From Kaistella soli (GTDB taxonomy: Bacteria > Bacteroidota > Bacteroidia > Flavobacteriales > Weeksellaceae): 64,000 nucleotides of DNA. This document shows, piece after piece, positions 53,444 to 62,336 of this stretch. A program made the position numbers and the translations under genes. Numbering within the stretch: the stretch's first letter is position 1; every line of letters starts with the position of its first letter. The notes beneath the pieces were generated by a model. The model made no database searches. It was not told the origin of the DNA and saw only the letters and a program-made list of their open reading frames with translations. The stretch is taken from positions 1 to 64,000 of the forward strand of contig NZ_JAHOPF010000007.1 in the NCBI RefSeq assembly GCF_019038595.1, in the 5' to 3' direction.

Positions 53444-53647
53444 ATCTTTTTCCTTTAACTTAAAAATTAAAGGCTGCCTTTTAAGAAAGCCAGTCAAATG
53501 AATTAACGGGAACAAATTGACCAGCTGATTTTCGAACTGTTTTCATGCAGTAAGAAGGTGGGAAATTTCCTCATATTTAAGCCAAATTCGCTTCAATAAA
53601 TAATGAAGCTAAATAGGGCAACACATATCTTATCTCTGTAAAATGCT

Positions 53648-54508
53648 TTATTTTCTCCAGGCCACTAGATATTTAAGCGCTCCCTTTTCTTCATAGCCCT
53701 TGGCCAGAAAAGGACGGTATCCTTTGCTCTCCAAATTTTTCACAGAAGCCTCCAGTTCTTTCATACTAAGTCCGGTACTGATTTCCAAATCAGTCGGAGC
53801 TGCAAGTTTAAGCATGAGGGCAGCTACTTTGGTCTTATTTCCTTTATGGTAAACCGAAAGATTCAGGGGCAGATAGCTTTGCGCTCTGAATTTTTCAAAT
53901 TCCTGTGAGACCTTATCTAGGGCGATATCATAATAAACACTCGTTTTTTCGGCTGGAGAATCATAGGTCTGCAAAACAAATGCGACCTGATTCTCTCCAT
54001 TCGGCATATCATACACAGCCAGAGAATTTATCCAGTATGCCCCATATTCCGCTTGCGGAGCAGTCAAAGCACTGAATAGGGGCAAAATGTTTTCTTTCGC
54101 GCTAAGGGAGTAGGAAATTTCGTAGTCGGTACTCCACCCCTTAAACCAAAGAGCGCCAAACCGAAGTTCACCCTTAGGGTTAAAATAAGGAGTAACAGCA
54201 TACGGCATGAGCTCGTGTTCCTGCATACCTTTATCGAAGGTATCAAAATCATCTGAGCTCAGCTCATGGCGGGCCTGCCAGGGCCGACCTTCGTTATTCT
54301 TATAGAAAATTACTGAAAAACGGTTCTCTTTTCCAACTGTTGTGACATTTATATCAACGGGAATATAGTTGGTGGCGTACTGATCGAAGGCTTTCTGATA
54401 GTCAGACTCAGAGAGGTTGTACTTAAAAATCCAGTTCTGTGCCCGAAGAAATGTACAGCAGGACAAAAGAGTAAATAAAGAAAAGATAAACACCTTTAAA
54501 GTTTTCAT
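53648..54508 (-). CDS. Secreted BTRD1-repeat protein
   Basis: A signal peptide (MKTLKVFIFSLFTLLSCCTF, then LRAQ) precedes several repeats of about 45-60 residues: YNLSESDYQKAFDQYATNYI then PVDINVTTVGKENRFSVIFY; HELSSDDFDTFDKGMQEHEL; YSLSAKENILPLFSAL; LSMKELEASVKNLESKGYRP. The pattern LS-x(2)-[DE]-[YF] ... Y-x-P-x-x-[IVL] with a beta pair resembles the bacterial tandem repeat domain 1 seen near beta-lactamase-like peptidases. Function unknown. It lies between the GH28 gene and the decayed copy of its 3' end, so it may have arrived with that duplication event. Confidence 0.75.
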   Translation of the reverse strand: MKTLKVFIFSLFTLLSCCTFLRAQNWIFKYNLSESDYQKAFDQYATNYIPVDINVTTVGKENRFSVIFYKNNEGRPWQARHELSSDDFDTFDKGMQEHELMPYAVTPYFNPKGELRFGALWFKGWSTDYEISYSLSAKENILPLFSALTAPQAEYGAYWINSLAVYDMPNGENQVAFVLQTYDSPAEKTSVYYDIALDKVSQEFEKFRAQSYLPLNLSVYHKGNKTKVAALMLKLAAPTDLEISTGLSMKELEASVKNLESKGYRPFLAKGYEEKGALKYLVAWRK

Positions 54509-54574
54509 AATTCGTTTTTATATAATGTGAAATTAAATATTTTTGAGAACATTATAAAAAAATAATTGAATTCA

Positions 54575-54797
54575 ATTACCGTCAACAGCGCGGAAACCGC
54601 TGTAAAACTGATTGTATTGGAAAGCTCCCGATTCATGATCTGTTTTTCGAAAATGTAAACATCAAGGTGAAGAATAGTTTAACAGCAGAAAACGCAAAGA
54701 ACATTATCTTAAAAAACACGCAGTTTCAGGTACCCGGAAACCAATTCACTTTAAAGAATATTACGAATATTGTAAAGGATAGGAAAATGGTGAAATA
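54575..54797 (+). pseudogene. Duplicated, decayed 3' end of GH28 gene
   Basis: About 223 bases match the last 224 bases of the GH28 gene (53108-53331) with substitutions, a one-base deletion near 54614-54632 that breaks the frame, and loss of the stop (TAA to TAT). Stretches such as TTTTTCGAAAATGTAAACAT and CAGGTACCCGGAAACCAATT are identical. No 5' part exists. It occupies most of the otherwise empty 409-base gap 54509-54917. Confidence 0.88.
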
Positions 54798-54917
54798 TAT
54801 ATTTTCAGCATGCGAGGGCATACTTCAGCTAAGTCAATTCCGATAATTCCTACTGTTTTACTTGTGGGAGCTTATATAACGGCATTCATTTCGGCTTAAG
54901 ATCTTTAAGGATTTAAT

Positions 54918-55556
54918 CTATTGTATTATAATATTTGTTCCCCGCTTTGTATTAACTTTCGAGCCATAAAACTTTGGTTTTCTGTTTACGAGACAGTCAG
55001 CATAGGCTTTGATACTAGCAAACCATTCCCGCAAAAAATACCTTTTCTTACCTGTTGCTGAAGAGGAAAAACCTACAGCATTTATCCCCTTTTGTTGAGC
55101 CAAATAGACGGAGCGGCTCAAATGAAATTTTTGGGTGACGATCACCGCATTCTTTATATCAAATATATTTTTCCCTCTTGCCATTGTAGAATAGGTATCA
55201 AACCCAGCATAATCCCCAAAAATCACATCCTGCTCAATCCCTTTTTCAATCAGATAACCGTTCATTACACTGATTTCATCGTAGGATTTTTTTCCGTTAT
55301 CACCGGAGATCAGGATTTTCTGTACTTTCTTATCCTTGTATAATTTTACGGCATCATCGAGTCTCTGCTTTAAGAAGTTTCCGGGAGTTCCATTCTTTCT
55401 AATTCCGGCTCCCAGCACAATTGCAAATTCTTTTTTGGGCACATTATTCACATTGCTGTACAAAGAAGTTCTTACAGAATGTCTTACAAAAAACGGCATA
55501 ACCAAAATCATTAAAACGAGTACGACAACGACAACAACAATTTTAAGTAATTTCAT
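54918..55556 (-). CDS. SanA/ElyC-like DUF218 membrane-anchored protein
   Basis: One N-terminal helix (LLKIVVVVVVLVLMILVMPF) anchors a periplasmic DUF218 domain: FAIVLGAGIRKNGTPGNFLK, RLDDAVKLYKDKKVQKILIS, GDNGKKSYDEISVMNGYLIE, TYSTMARGKNIF and AVIVTQKFHLSRSVYLAQ. This is the SanA pattern; SanA affects envelope permeability in E. coli, mechanism unclear. 212 residues, close to family length. Separated by 140 bases from the DUF4407 operon upstream, so probably its own unit. Confidence 0.87.
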   Translation of the reverse strand: MKLLKIVVVVVVLVLMILVMPFFVRHSVRTSLYSNVNNVPKKEFAIVLGAGIRKNGTPGNFLKQRLDDAVKLYKDKKVQKILISGDNGKKSYDEISVMNGYLIEKGIEQDVIFGDYAGFDTYSTMARGKNIFDIKNAVIVTQKFHLSRSVYLAQQKGINAVGFSSSATGKKRYFLREWFASIKAYADCLVNRKPKFYGSKVNTKRGTNIIIQ

Positions 55557-55696
55557 AGGGTTTTATCAAAATTTATGATTGATTTAATTCCCGGATTTTT
55601 CTAAGGCTGTATAAGTATCGACAGAAAGAAGACATAAATTAGCAAGGTGACTCTTCCGAAATTATAATATCAATTCTCAGAAAATACTACAGGAAA

Positions 55697-56314
55697 TTAA
55701 TATCTTACAGTAGAAATATAGTAAACAACGGAATAGTCACCCATCAAATTTTCAGATCCAGCGTAGTTGTATCCGCAAGCGTTAGCAGCTACACTGTATC
55801 TACCGCTTCCCAACGAGATTTTCCTTTTTGAATTTGGAGCTATTATAATTCTTTTTGCATCATTTCCGCTGTATAGCAGCGTCAAGTCGCAAGAGGTATT
55901 ATTTTCAACATCAATGGTAGAAATTGCAGAACTGGAAGAACCTACCCTTTCTGCTTCAGGCATTTGGCCGGTATTTGAATCTGCAGCTATTTCTCTTACT
56001 TCTGCACGAATAATATTATCCTCAATTTGCTGCTTTTTATTGTAATCGGGATTATCAATCAGGAACTGCTTCCATGCAGCAGAGGAATTGACTCGACTTG
56101 CTTCATCAAATGTCATTATTGCAGAAGTTTCAACCACACTTGAGGAATCAGTTAATGTGTCCATATTAACTGCGGCATCGATAGCCACAGCGCTACTGTC
56201 AACAGTTAAAACTGTAGAATCAGTCGACGAAACAAGGGAGCTCTGGTCAATTTCTTTTTTAAAACAGGAGTTCATCGCAAACAAGGCGATTAAAAACAGT
56301 ATTGTATTTTTCAT
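55697..56314 (-). CDS. Lipoprotein with DUF6759-like C-terminal domain
   Basis: Signal with lipobox FAMNSC, then about 60 residues rich in Ser, Thr, Val and Asp (low-complexity linker), a charged middle and a C-terminal beta domain (about 133-205: ISTIDVENNTSCDLTLLYSG ... SGRYSVAANACGYNYAGSEN ... YYISTVRY). The end resembles DUF6759-type proteins of flavobacteria, as far as I recall. Last of a six-gene operon, 2 bases after the small membrane protein gene, so probably the periplasmic or outer-membrane partner of the complex. Confidence 0.75.
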   Translation of the reverse strand: MKNTILFLIALFAMNSCFKKEIDQSSLVSSTDSTVLTVDSSAVAIDAAVNMDTLTDSSSVVETSAIMTFDEASRVNSSAAWKQFLIDNPDYNKKQQIEDNIIRAEVREIAADSNTGQMPEAERVGSSSSAISTIDVENNTSCDLTLLYSGNDAKRIIIAPNSKRKISLGSGRYSVAANACGYNYAGSENLMGDYSVVYYISTVRY

Positions 56315-56316
56315 AT

Positions 56317-56826
56317 CTAATTAATTTTTGGGGTATCTAAAATCAAATAAAAATTATCTAAAATAAAACTAAGTACCGGATAGAAGGCTACGGAAATACA
56401 TAGCAGAATGACCCCTTCAAAAATCTTAAAGTTTAAATCATCTACTGCAAAAAATTTCTTTGCTATAATTTTTGAGAATAAAGAAATAATTAATACCCAC
56501 ACAAACGCTAATGCCATGTATATAGTTGTGATTTTAAGCATTTCAATGCTGAATCCAAAATTATAATTGCCGGCTGTAAAAAGTTTTATAAAGTCAAAAT
56601 CAAGAAAATACTGATCGATGACGTCATACAGGTAAATAACTTTTTGAAACACAAGGTTAAGAATTATACTCACTGAAATAAAAATCGCAGAGAGCTTAAT
56701 AAATTCTTTCGTAACCAAATCGTTATGGTCTGATCGTTCTTTTAAAACTCTTTTAGCAAGTATAATGCAGACCGCAAAGCAGGGTATGGAGAAGAGCAGA
56801 ATTGAAAAAATTTTTAAAGTATTCAT
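56317..56826 (-). CDS. Four-helix membrane protein, 169 aa
   Basis: No family is recognised. Four hydrophobic segments: about 6-25 (FSILLFSIPCFAVCIILAKR), 47-66, 98-118 (TTIYMALAFVWVLIISLF) and 135-160. The loop between helices 2 and 3 carries many Asp and Phe residues (DQYFLDFDFIKLF). Tight spacing with its neighbours (6 and 2 bases) suggests that it belongs to the same membrane complex. Confidence 0.7.
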   Translation of the reverse strand: MNTLKIFSILLFSIPCFAVCIILAKRVLKERSDHNDLVTKEFIKLSAIFISVSIILNLVFQKVIYLYDVIDQYFLDFDFIKLFTAGNYNFGFSIEMLKITTIYMALAFVWVLIISLFSKIIAKKFFAVDDLNFKIFEGVILLCISVAFYPVLSFILDNFYLILDTPKIN

Positions 56827-56832
56827 ATTTTA

Positions 56833-58518
56833 TTATTTTAAAGAGATATCCCAATAGTTCAGGTTCATCACCTCAGGAGGTAAAATCCCTGGCTTGAATC
56901 CACGATCAGTAGTTTCCCAAAGCGTATATTTACCATCACCTGATTCATAGGTCAAACCGTTGTATGGCAATGAAATCCCTAAGATTGAGTGCCGGTAAAC
57001 CTCGCTGCTCAAAACCGCTACATTGTATCGATAATGCTTAAATACGGTATAGAGTAAAACAGTTCTGGAATCACAGTCACCTTGACTGTTACTAAGAAAT
57101 TCAAGTGGTGTTGTTATCCCAAATTTCTGATTCGGCAAACATCTTCCTGCATTTTCTTTAAGCAGGTTCCTTATGCTTCTGTCTGTGTATTCATTAGGGT
57201 TACAACTGCCCTCGACAATTGCGTGATAAGGAATATACTGAACAAATGAAACAATCATTTCGGCAAATTGCTTATTATTCAGGTTACGATCAGACCGAAT
57301 TTTATCAAACATGCTATAAAGTCCTCCCAATTTATCTGAATCGAAAGCTGAAATATTATAAATTATATTATTATACCCTATGTTGGCATTCAAACTGTTT
57401 TTAAGATTTCGTGATGCATCCAAATCAGACTTCATGAGACTAAATGTTCCTGAGTACGCCTCACCATTGTACCCACTCCATTTCAATTGCCTTTGTATTT
57501 GAATGTCGTTGACTTTTCCATTTTTAATTAAAGTGATAACTTTAATTAACTGAGGTTTTTCAACAATTTTCTGCACGGGATGAGGCACATATGCAACAGC
57601 TTTGTTGTGCCAGTTGGTATTCGCAATTGAATAAACCAAACCAATTAAAAACAGGAAAGCAAAAAAGTATGTGAAGTATCGCAGCCAATGAAAAAAACAT
57701 GTATAAACCACATAAAACAACCAGATCAATCCTATGACGAACAAAGGGGTAAAACCTATAAGTCCAGAAATGATTGTAACCAGAAGCGATAAGATTAAGT
57801 TTCTAAAACATGGAGAAAATCTTTCGTAAAAAGGTCGTGGTGGATCAGAAATAACAATTGTACCTCCGGGGCCCTTTTGAATTTCTTTATCCATCCAATC
57901 ACCCCAATAGGTCTTTTTGTTTCCTTTACAAAAATACTCCTCCCGGTAAGCGCCAGTTTTTGTTTCTGTATTACCTGTCTTTATACCTGTTTTGATGCAA
58001 TCCAGACATTCAATAAGATTTATTTTTCGGTATCTCTTTCTGTATCTTTTTTCTTCTGTAAAGTCTGTTAGGTAACCATAAAAATCTGCTTCAATAGTCC
58101 CAAACGCTTCGTCACCTTCATTTTGCTGAAGTTTTGAAACAAATCCGAAATTGTGAAACAGCGGATTTTCAAATTTTAAATCATAATATTGTTTTCTGCC
58201 TTCAACAGTTTCAAAAAAGTAAACTTTTTCTGGCATTTGGTGTGCCGCTACCTTAATTGCGTCTTCCTCCTCTGCAATTTTTTCTTGAATTCTGCTTTTG
58301 TGACTAATTTCAACTTCTGCCTCATAGATTTTAAAATGGTAATATTCGGATCTTTCATCTGGTGTTTTTTGAAGGTCAGAATAAAACTTCCCTGTAAATC
58401 TTCCAGAAACATAGGTATAACGAGGAATATGCCTAATAAAACGTTCTTTTTTAAACATTCTGCCATCAGACTCGTAGTATAACTTTTCGTGATCAGCTTC
58501 ATTCATCTCTCCAAACAT
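56833..58518 (-). CDS. Membrane transglutaminase-like protein
   Basis: Residues 1-230 form a cytoplasmic-looking domain rich in Lys, Glu and Tyr with a CxxC pair (IECLDCIKTG). About 240-310 hold three membrane helices (ILSLLVTIISGLIGFTPLFV ... YFTYFFAFLFLIGLVY). The C-terminal part, about 400-561, is transglutaminase-like: FVQYIPYHA, the catalytic-type Cys in SQGDCDSRTVLLY, His in VYRHSILGIS and Asp in WETTDRG. The full Cys-His-Asp triad is therefore present. It overlaps the preceding gene by 20 bases. Role unknown. Confidence 0.8.
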   Translation of the reverse strand: MFGEMNEADHEKLYYESDGRMFKKERFIRHIPRYTYVSGRFTGKFYSDLQKTPDERSEYYHFKIYEAEVEISHKSRIQEKIAEEEDAIKVAAHQMPEKVYFFETVEGRKQYYDLKFENPLFHNFGFVSKLQQNEGDEAFGTIEADFYGYLTDFTEEKRYRKRYRKINLIECLDCIKTGIKTGNTETKTGAYREEYFCKGNKKTYWGDWMDKEIQKGPGGTIVISDPPRPFYERFSPCFRNLILSLLVTIISGLIGFTPLFVIGLIWLFYVVYTCFFHWLRYFTYFFAFLFLIGLVYSIANTNWHNKAVAYVPHPVQKIVEKPQLIKVITLIKNGKVNDIQIQRQLKWSGYNGEAYSGTFSLMKSDLDASRNLKNSLNANIGYNNIIYNISAFDSDKLGGLYSMFDKIRSDRNLNNKQFAEMIVSFVQYIPYHAIVEGSCNPNEYTDRSIRNLLKENAGRCLPNQKFGITTPLEFLSNSQGDCDSRTVLLYTVFKHYRYNVAVLSSEVYRHSILGISLPYNGLTYESGDGKYTLWETTDRGFKPGILPPEVMNLNYWDISLK

Positions 58519-59998
58519 CGTTTATCAATTTTTGACCAGAAAACTCGACTATCGTATTTTTAACGGGCTTAAGATTAAACGGAGGATCAAGATATTTTTC
58601 ATAAAAAACAATCCTGTTTATCTTTTTTAATTCACTTAATTCCCCTGAAGAAAAACCATATTTTCGGTATATTTCATTTTCCGAAATATCAACATATGGG
58701 AAAAATTTCGCGATTAGTTCTTTTTCAATTTTTTGAGCCACTTCAGGTTTATACGCTCTGAGTTTCACCATAGACAACTCTAAATTCTCCTTAATACGTA
58801 CGAAAGACCTGTGCTGTCGCTGAGCGAATTTCCTTTCAAAATTGGTTTTAAAAGTCTGGTAGTTAAGATTAACAAAATTCAGTTCTTTTTCCTTTTTAAA
58901 GTAGTAGAAGCTTTGGGCATTCGTTTTCGGTTTAATTTTTCTGATTTGAAACTTCACATAAATCGGGAACAGAAAAAGAATTAATGAAAAGACATTTAAA
59001 AAAAAGGCACCAGGAACTAAGGTGTTGATGACGATGATCCTTCTTAAATAAAAGGAATTATTATCTATTAAATTATAGACATATTTATTATTTGTAACTT
59101 TATCTTCAATTATTTTGTTAAAATTTTTCTTGAAAACATTGAATTCATATTTAGAATAGGTTTCAATTTCAGCAGATTTGGAAAGAAACTCTTCATCACT
59201 GGCAATTTCATTTTGAATTTCTGAATTTAGCTCCACAATAAAATCATCTTTTTTACTGCGCTTCACTTTTTTATCTATGATTATACCTTTTAGATTTTTA
59301 GATTTCTCCAAAAAAGACTTGTCGTATTGTACTTTTTCAATTATTGGGTTAATGTTTTTCGAAATTTCTGTATAATCCTCTTTCGGCAACGCATTTATAT
59401 GCACTGTTCTTAGATAATCTTCCAGTAAGTTTATTTCCTGCTCAATCTTGGACTGATCTGTCTCCAAAATAATTTCAGACTTATAGTGGGATTTATAAAG
59501 GTCTAAATCGTTTTGTATAAGTGACGTAAAAAGCATTACGTTAAAAGGCTGTACCGTAATGATGGCAAAAAGTCCAATGAAAATAATACGCAGCGACATT
59601 GATAAAGTGAGCCAATCACTAAAATTTTTCAGATTTTCAGATTCAAAAAGAAATTTCTTCTTACTTTTTTCAACACCTTTATTTTTTTTGTTGAACATCT
59701 TTTTATCCACGAGTAAGGGCGGAGAAATGGTGTACAATAGAAGCAAATATATGGTAGTCACAGCAAAGCCCCAGAAGATTCCAATAGGCACACTTCCAAT
59801 TTTTCCAATGCCACTTAAAATGTTGAAGGAAAATATAACCGCGCTTACAAAACAGAGGATGCATATAAACATTACTGCAAAACCAATAAAATTAAAGTTA
59901 CGGTTTATCTTGGGATGATCCAGCTGTTTAATCATCTCTCCGTCTTCACCTGAAAACAGGTGAAGGATCGGGTTTGCTTTGGATATTTTAACCGCCAT
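58499..59998 (-). CDS. DUF4407-like membrane coiled-coil protein, diverged
   Basis: Helices at about 35-60, 70-92, 137-160 and 320-345 flank a long charged region (165-315: SKIEQEINLLEDYLRTVHIN ... NFNKIIEDKVTNNKYVY) likely to be coiled coil. This layout copies that of the DUF4407 protein encoded just upstream (60005-61291), although sequence identity is low, so it may be a distant paralogue. Residues 370-499 form a cytoplasmic, Lys- and Glu-rich tail. 499 residues. Confidence 0.7.
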   Translation of the reverse strand: MAVKISKANPILHLFSGEDGEMIKQLDHPKINRNFNFIGFAVMFICILCFVSAVIFSFNILSGIGKIGSVPIGIFWGFAVTTIYLLLLYTISPPLLVDKKMFNKKNKGVEKSKKKFLFESENLKNFSDWLTLSMSLRIIFIGLFAIITVQPFNVMLFTSLIQNDLDLYKSHYKSEIILETDQSKIEQEINLLEDYLRTVHINALPKEDYTEISKNINPIIEKVQYDKSFLEKSKNLKGIIIDKKVKRSKKDDFIVELNSEIQNEIASDEEFLSKSAEIETYSKYEFNVFKKNFNKIIEDKVTNNKYVYNLIDNNSFYLRRIIVINTLVPGAFFLNVFSLILFLFPIYVKFQIRKIKPKTNAQSFYYFKKEKELNFVNLNYQTFKTNFERKFAQRQHRSFVRIKENLELSMVKLRAYKPEVAQKIEKELIAKFFPYVDISENEIYRKYGFSSGELSELKKINRIVFYEKYLDPPFNLKPVKNTIVEFSGQKLINDVWRDE

Positions 59999-60004
59999 AA
60001 AAAT

Positions 60005-61291
60005 TTAGGCGTTTTTTCTTATATATTCATCTAGATTCTCGTCGATGTTCCTTCTCTCCCTTTCTTTATATTTTTCAAGCGCATAATCTGTTAATTCTTT
60101 CTGGATTTTAGAAAGTTGAGACTTCTCATACATAAGGTTTTCGGCGTCATGGTTAATCACTAGGTGTCGCTCTAAGCCATCTTTATCGGTATAATAATCG
60201 TATTGAACTTCAATACCGTTTTCAGCTCTTATTTCATCCTCCAGATTTTCTTTCATGTAATCATATGGGGATTTTATGAGCATCATCTTAAAAAATACGG
60301 GCGTCAACTCGATTGACAGGAACAAAAGCGTTATAAATATTGTAATCCACGGAAATCCTTTTGTTCCATCTTCTCTGGTGGATGCTATTTCGTCCGCCAA
60401 CTGAATTCTTCGCAACAAACCATCTTCAGATGCTGCTTTCTTTTCTGCCTGCTCTCTTTCGTTATCTCTTACGTCAACTGCTTTCTTCAGCTCCACCTGC
60501 AAATCTTTAAAATCCTGGGATTCTTTTAGCTGATTTAATCTAACTATAATTCCATCTCTTTGTTTTTCCAGCGCTTGGGCTATAGGACCTACTCCTGGTC
60601 CGGAGCTACCTCCTCTTTTACCTGTTGTTTCCTCAGCAATTTGCTGGTCCAAATCTTTTATTTGGGATTCATAATTTGTTATTTTAGAATCTAAGTCCTT
60701 CATTTTCCCTTTAGCCTCACTTACTTTTCTAAAGTAGGCAGCATCTGCATCTTTAACAGCTTCATCCTTTTTCTGCGCCTGATATTTTGCTAAAGCGGCG
60801 TCAATTTCAGATTTAAACATCTTTATTTCTACAGGTTTAGAAATCGTCAAAGCAATTATAGAACCCATAACAAGCCTTGGTAGTGCTCCCTTAAATTCCT
60901 GCCATGTAATTTTTTCAGTGCCGTCACCTTTACCTGTTGCGGCAACAATAAATTTGTCAATATTAAAAATAATCAGGCCCCAAACAATTCCAAAAACTAT
61001 TGAATACAAAACAGTAGGTAAATGGATTGGCGCTTCTGTTACGCCGTTAACCATCACTTGCTTATCAAGAACATTCGCAGTTTTTGGGGCAAAAATCGTA
61101 TAAAAAGCATAGCCTCCAGCCAAAGATGCAAGCACTCGAGTCGTTAAGACAATGCCTCCTAAGCACATATATTTTACCTGGTCTGAATAGGTAGCTCTTT
61201 CTAATAAAAATTTATCTCCCCCTGCACAACTCCATAAAAATTGCATAAATTTTCCAGCCCTTGGCATTCTGTACGATTCATTGTTTTTCAT
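60005..61291 (-). CDS. DUF4407 membrane coiled-coil protein
   Basis: DUF4407 hallmarks are clear: FLWSCAGGDKFLLERATYSD near the N-terminus, IFNIDKFIVAATGKGDG, PRLVMGSIIALTISKPVEIK, then a coiled coil (about 165-300: KMKDLDSKITNYESQIKDLD and LEKQRDGIIVRLNQLKESQD), and a last helix ITLLFLSIELTPVFFKMML. Such proteins occur widely in Bacteroidetes; function unestablished. 428 residues. Second gene of the operon, overlapping the first by ATGA. Confidence 0.88.
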   Translation of the reverse strand: MKNNESYRMPRAGKFMQFLWSCAGGDKFLLERATYSDQVKYMCLGGIVLTTRVLASLAGGYAFYTIFAPKTANVLDKQVMVNGVTEAPIHLPTVLYSIVFGIVWGLIIFNIDKFIVAATGKGDGTEKITWQEFKGALPRLVMGSIIALTISKPVEIKMFKSEIDAALAKYQAQKKDEAVKDADAAYFRKVSEAKGKMKDLDSKITNYESQIKDLDQQIAEETTGKRGGSSGPGVGPIAQALEKQRDGIIVRLNQLKESQDFKDLQVELKKAVDVRDNEREQAEKKAASEDGLLRRIQLADEIASTREDGTKGFPWITIFITLLFLSIELTPVFFKMMLIKSPYDYMKENLEDEIRAENGIEVQYDYYTDKDGLERHLVINHDAENLMYEKSQLSKIQKELTDYALEKYKERERRNIDENLDEYIRKNA

Positions 61292-61821
61292 AAATAATCT
61301 GTTTTACTGAAGTGTTTGAAGTTAATATCTTTAATTTTAGTTGCTAAAGTGACTGAAGATGTAGATTTACTGAAAAAGAATTTATTATTTATTAAGCAGG
61401 TAATTCTACCCGGCATTTCTTTTTTCCGATACAAAATGTTAAAACTTTTGAAGTAATTGATTTTATATTTTGCGGAGTTTAAGATTAACCCATCGTTCTC
61501 TTTTTCAATAACATATTTTCTGATACCTTTAGCTAATTTCACGGTAATGATATAAGGAAACTGAAGCTTATTTGAATTTAGTGTTATACTGCCATTCGAA
61601 AATTTTTTGCCCACTTCAGGGAAGTTAATCCATAAAAGTTGCGAGAAGTGAAAGTCGATTTTTAATAAGGAGTTTGAAAAGGTGAAATCTTTGTCGATGA
61701 TAAAAAAATCATTGGCGTTTGAGTAATTAGAATTAGAAAAAGCAAATACAAGTCTTCTGTAGAGTAGTAGAAAGAAAGTTGATATGTATTTTTGCAATAA
61801 AAAAATGTAGTTATTCTTCAA
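61288..61821 (-). CDS. Hypothetical protein heading the DUF4407 operon, 177 aa
   Basis: No family is recognised. The first helix (FLLQKYISTFFLLLYRRLVF) may be a membrane anchor. The rest is rich in Phe, Asn, Lys and Ser with beta pattern (SNSLLKIDFHFSQLLWINF, SITLNSNKLQFPYIITVKLA). Its stop overlaps the DUF4407 start by four bases (ATGA), so the two are translationally coupled. Confidence 0.65.
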   Translation of the reverse strand: MKNNYIFLLQKYISTFFLLLYRRLVFAFSNSNYSNANDFFIIDKDFTFSNSLLKIDFHFSQLLWINFPEVGKKFSNGSITLNSNKLQFPYIITVKLAKGIRKYVIEKENDGLILNSAKYKINYFKSFNILYRKKEMPGRITCLINNKFFFSKSTSSVTLATKIKDINFKHFSKTDYL

Positions 61822-62336
61822 ATAGTTATAATTCTGGGTTATAATGAATCACATGCTCTTAAAAAGGTTATGATTTAATTACGGATAGTTTTTCTGCTGG
61901 TGAAAATTAGAAAGAATAATCTACCCTGCATTACGGTTTCCCGTAATGATACCAAATTCAATAATTTATTTAAAAAAAAACTACACTTCCATCAAAATAA
62001 ATTATAGATTTTAAGCATATCCAAAACAGCAATAGAAAATACACGAAGATGGTTATAACAAGCCTATTTAGTTCTTCGAAAAATAACGACCGAGCTGAAT
62101 CCATAGTTATTTTTGGACTCATCGCCAATAATTAGGTCTGTCAGAATTAGAAAGCGGTTCCGGTTTTCCGGATTCCATCCGTCCGTCTCACGATTTATCG
62201 CACGGTTCTAAGTAAATAAAAAACTTTTCTAGATTGCCCTGCTCCTGCTTATCGTTTTTCACGTTTCAAGCCGCCTTCCATCGAATGCATAGGCGAACAG
62301 CCCTCCACAGCCCACTCAGTACAGCAACTCCGGATA
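61822..62336. other. 515-base gap without a gene
   Basis: I see no convincing gene. A hairpin CATTACGG/CCGTAATG lies at 61929-61948, without a following T-run. The stretch 62220-62330 is more GC-rich and matches no family. A promoter for the 61821 operon must lie here, but no clear TAnnTTTG box is found on the minus strand. Confidence 0.5.

Noticed and set aside
62220-62336. More GC-rich stretch after the 62337 gene, possibly a gene tail
   Set aside because: Frames are interrupted by stops and no similarity was recognised on either strand.
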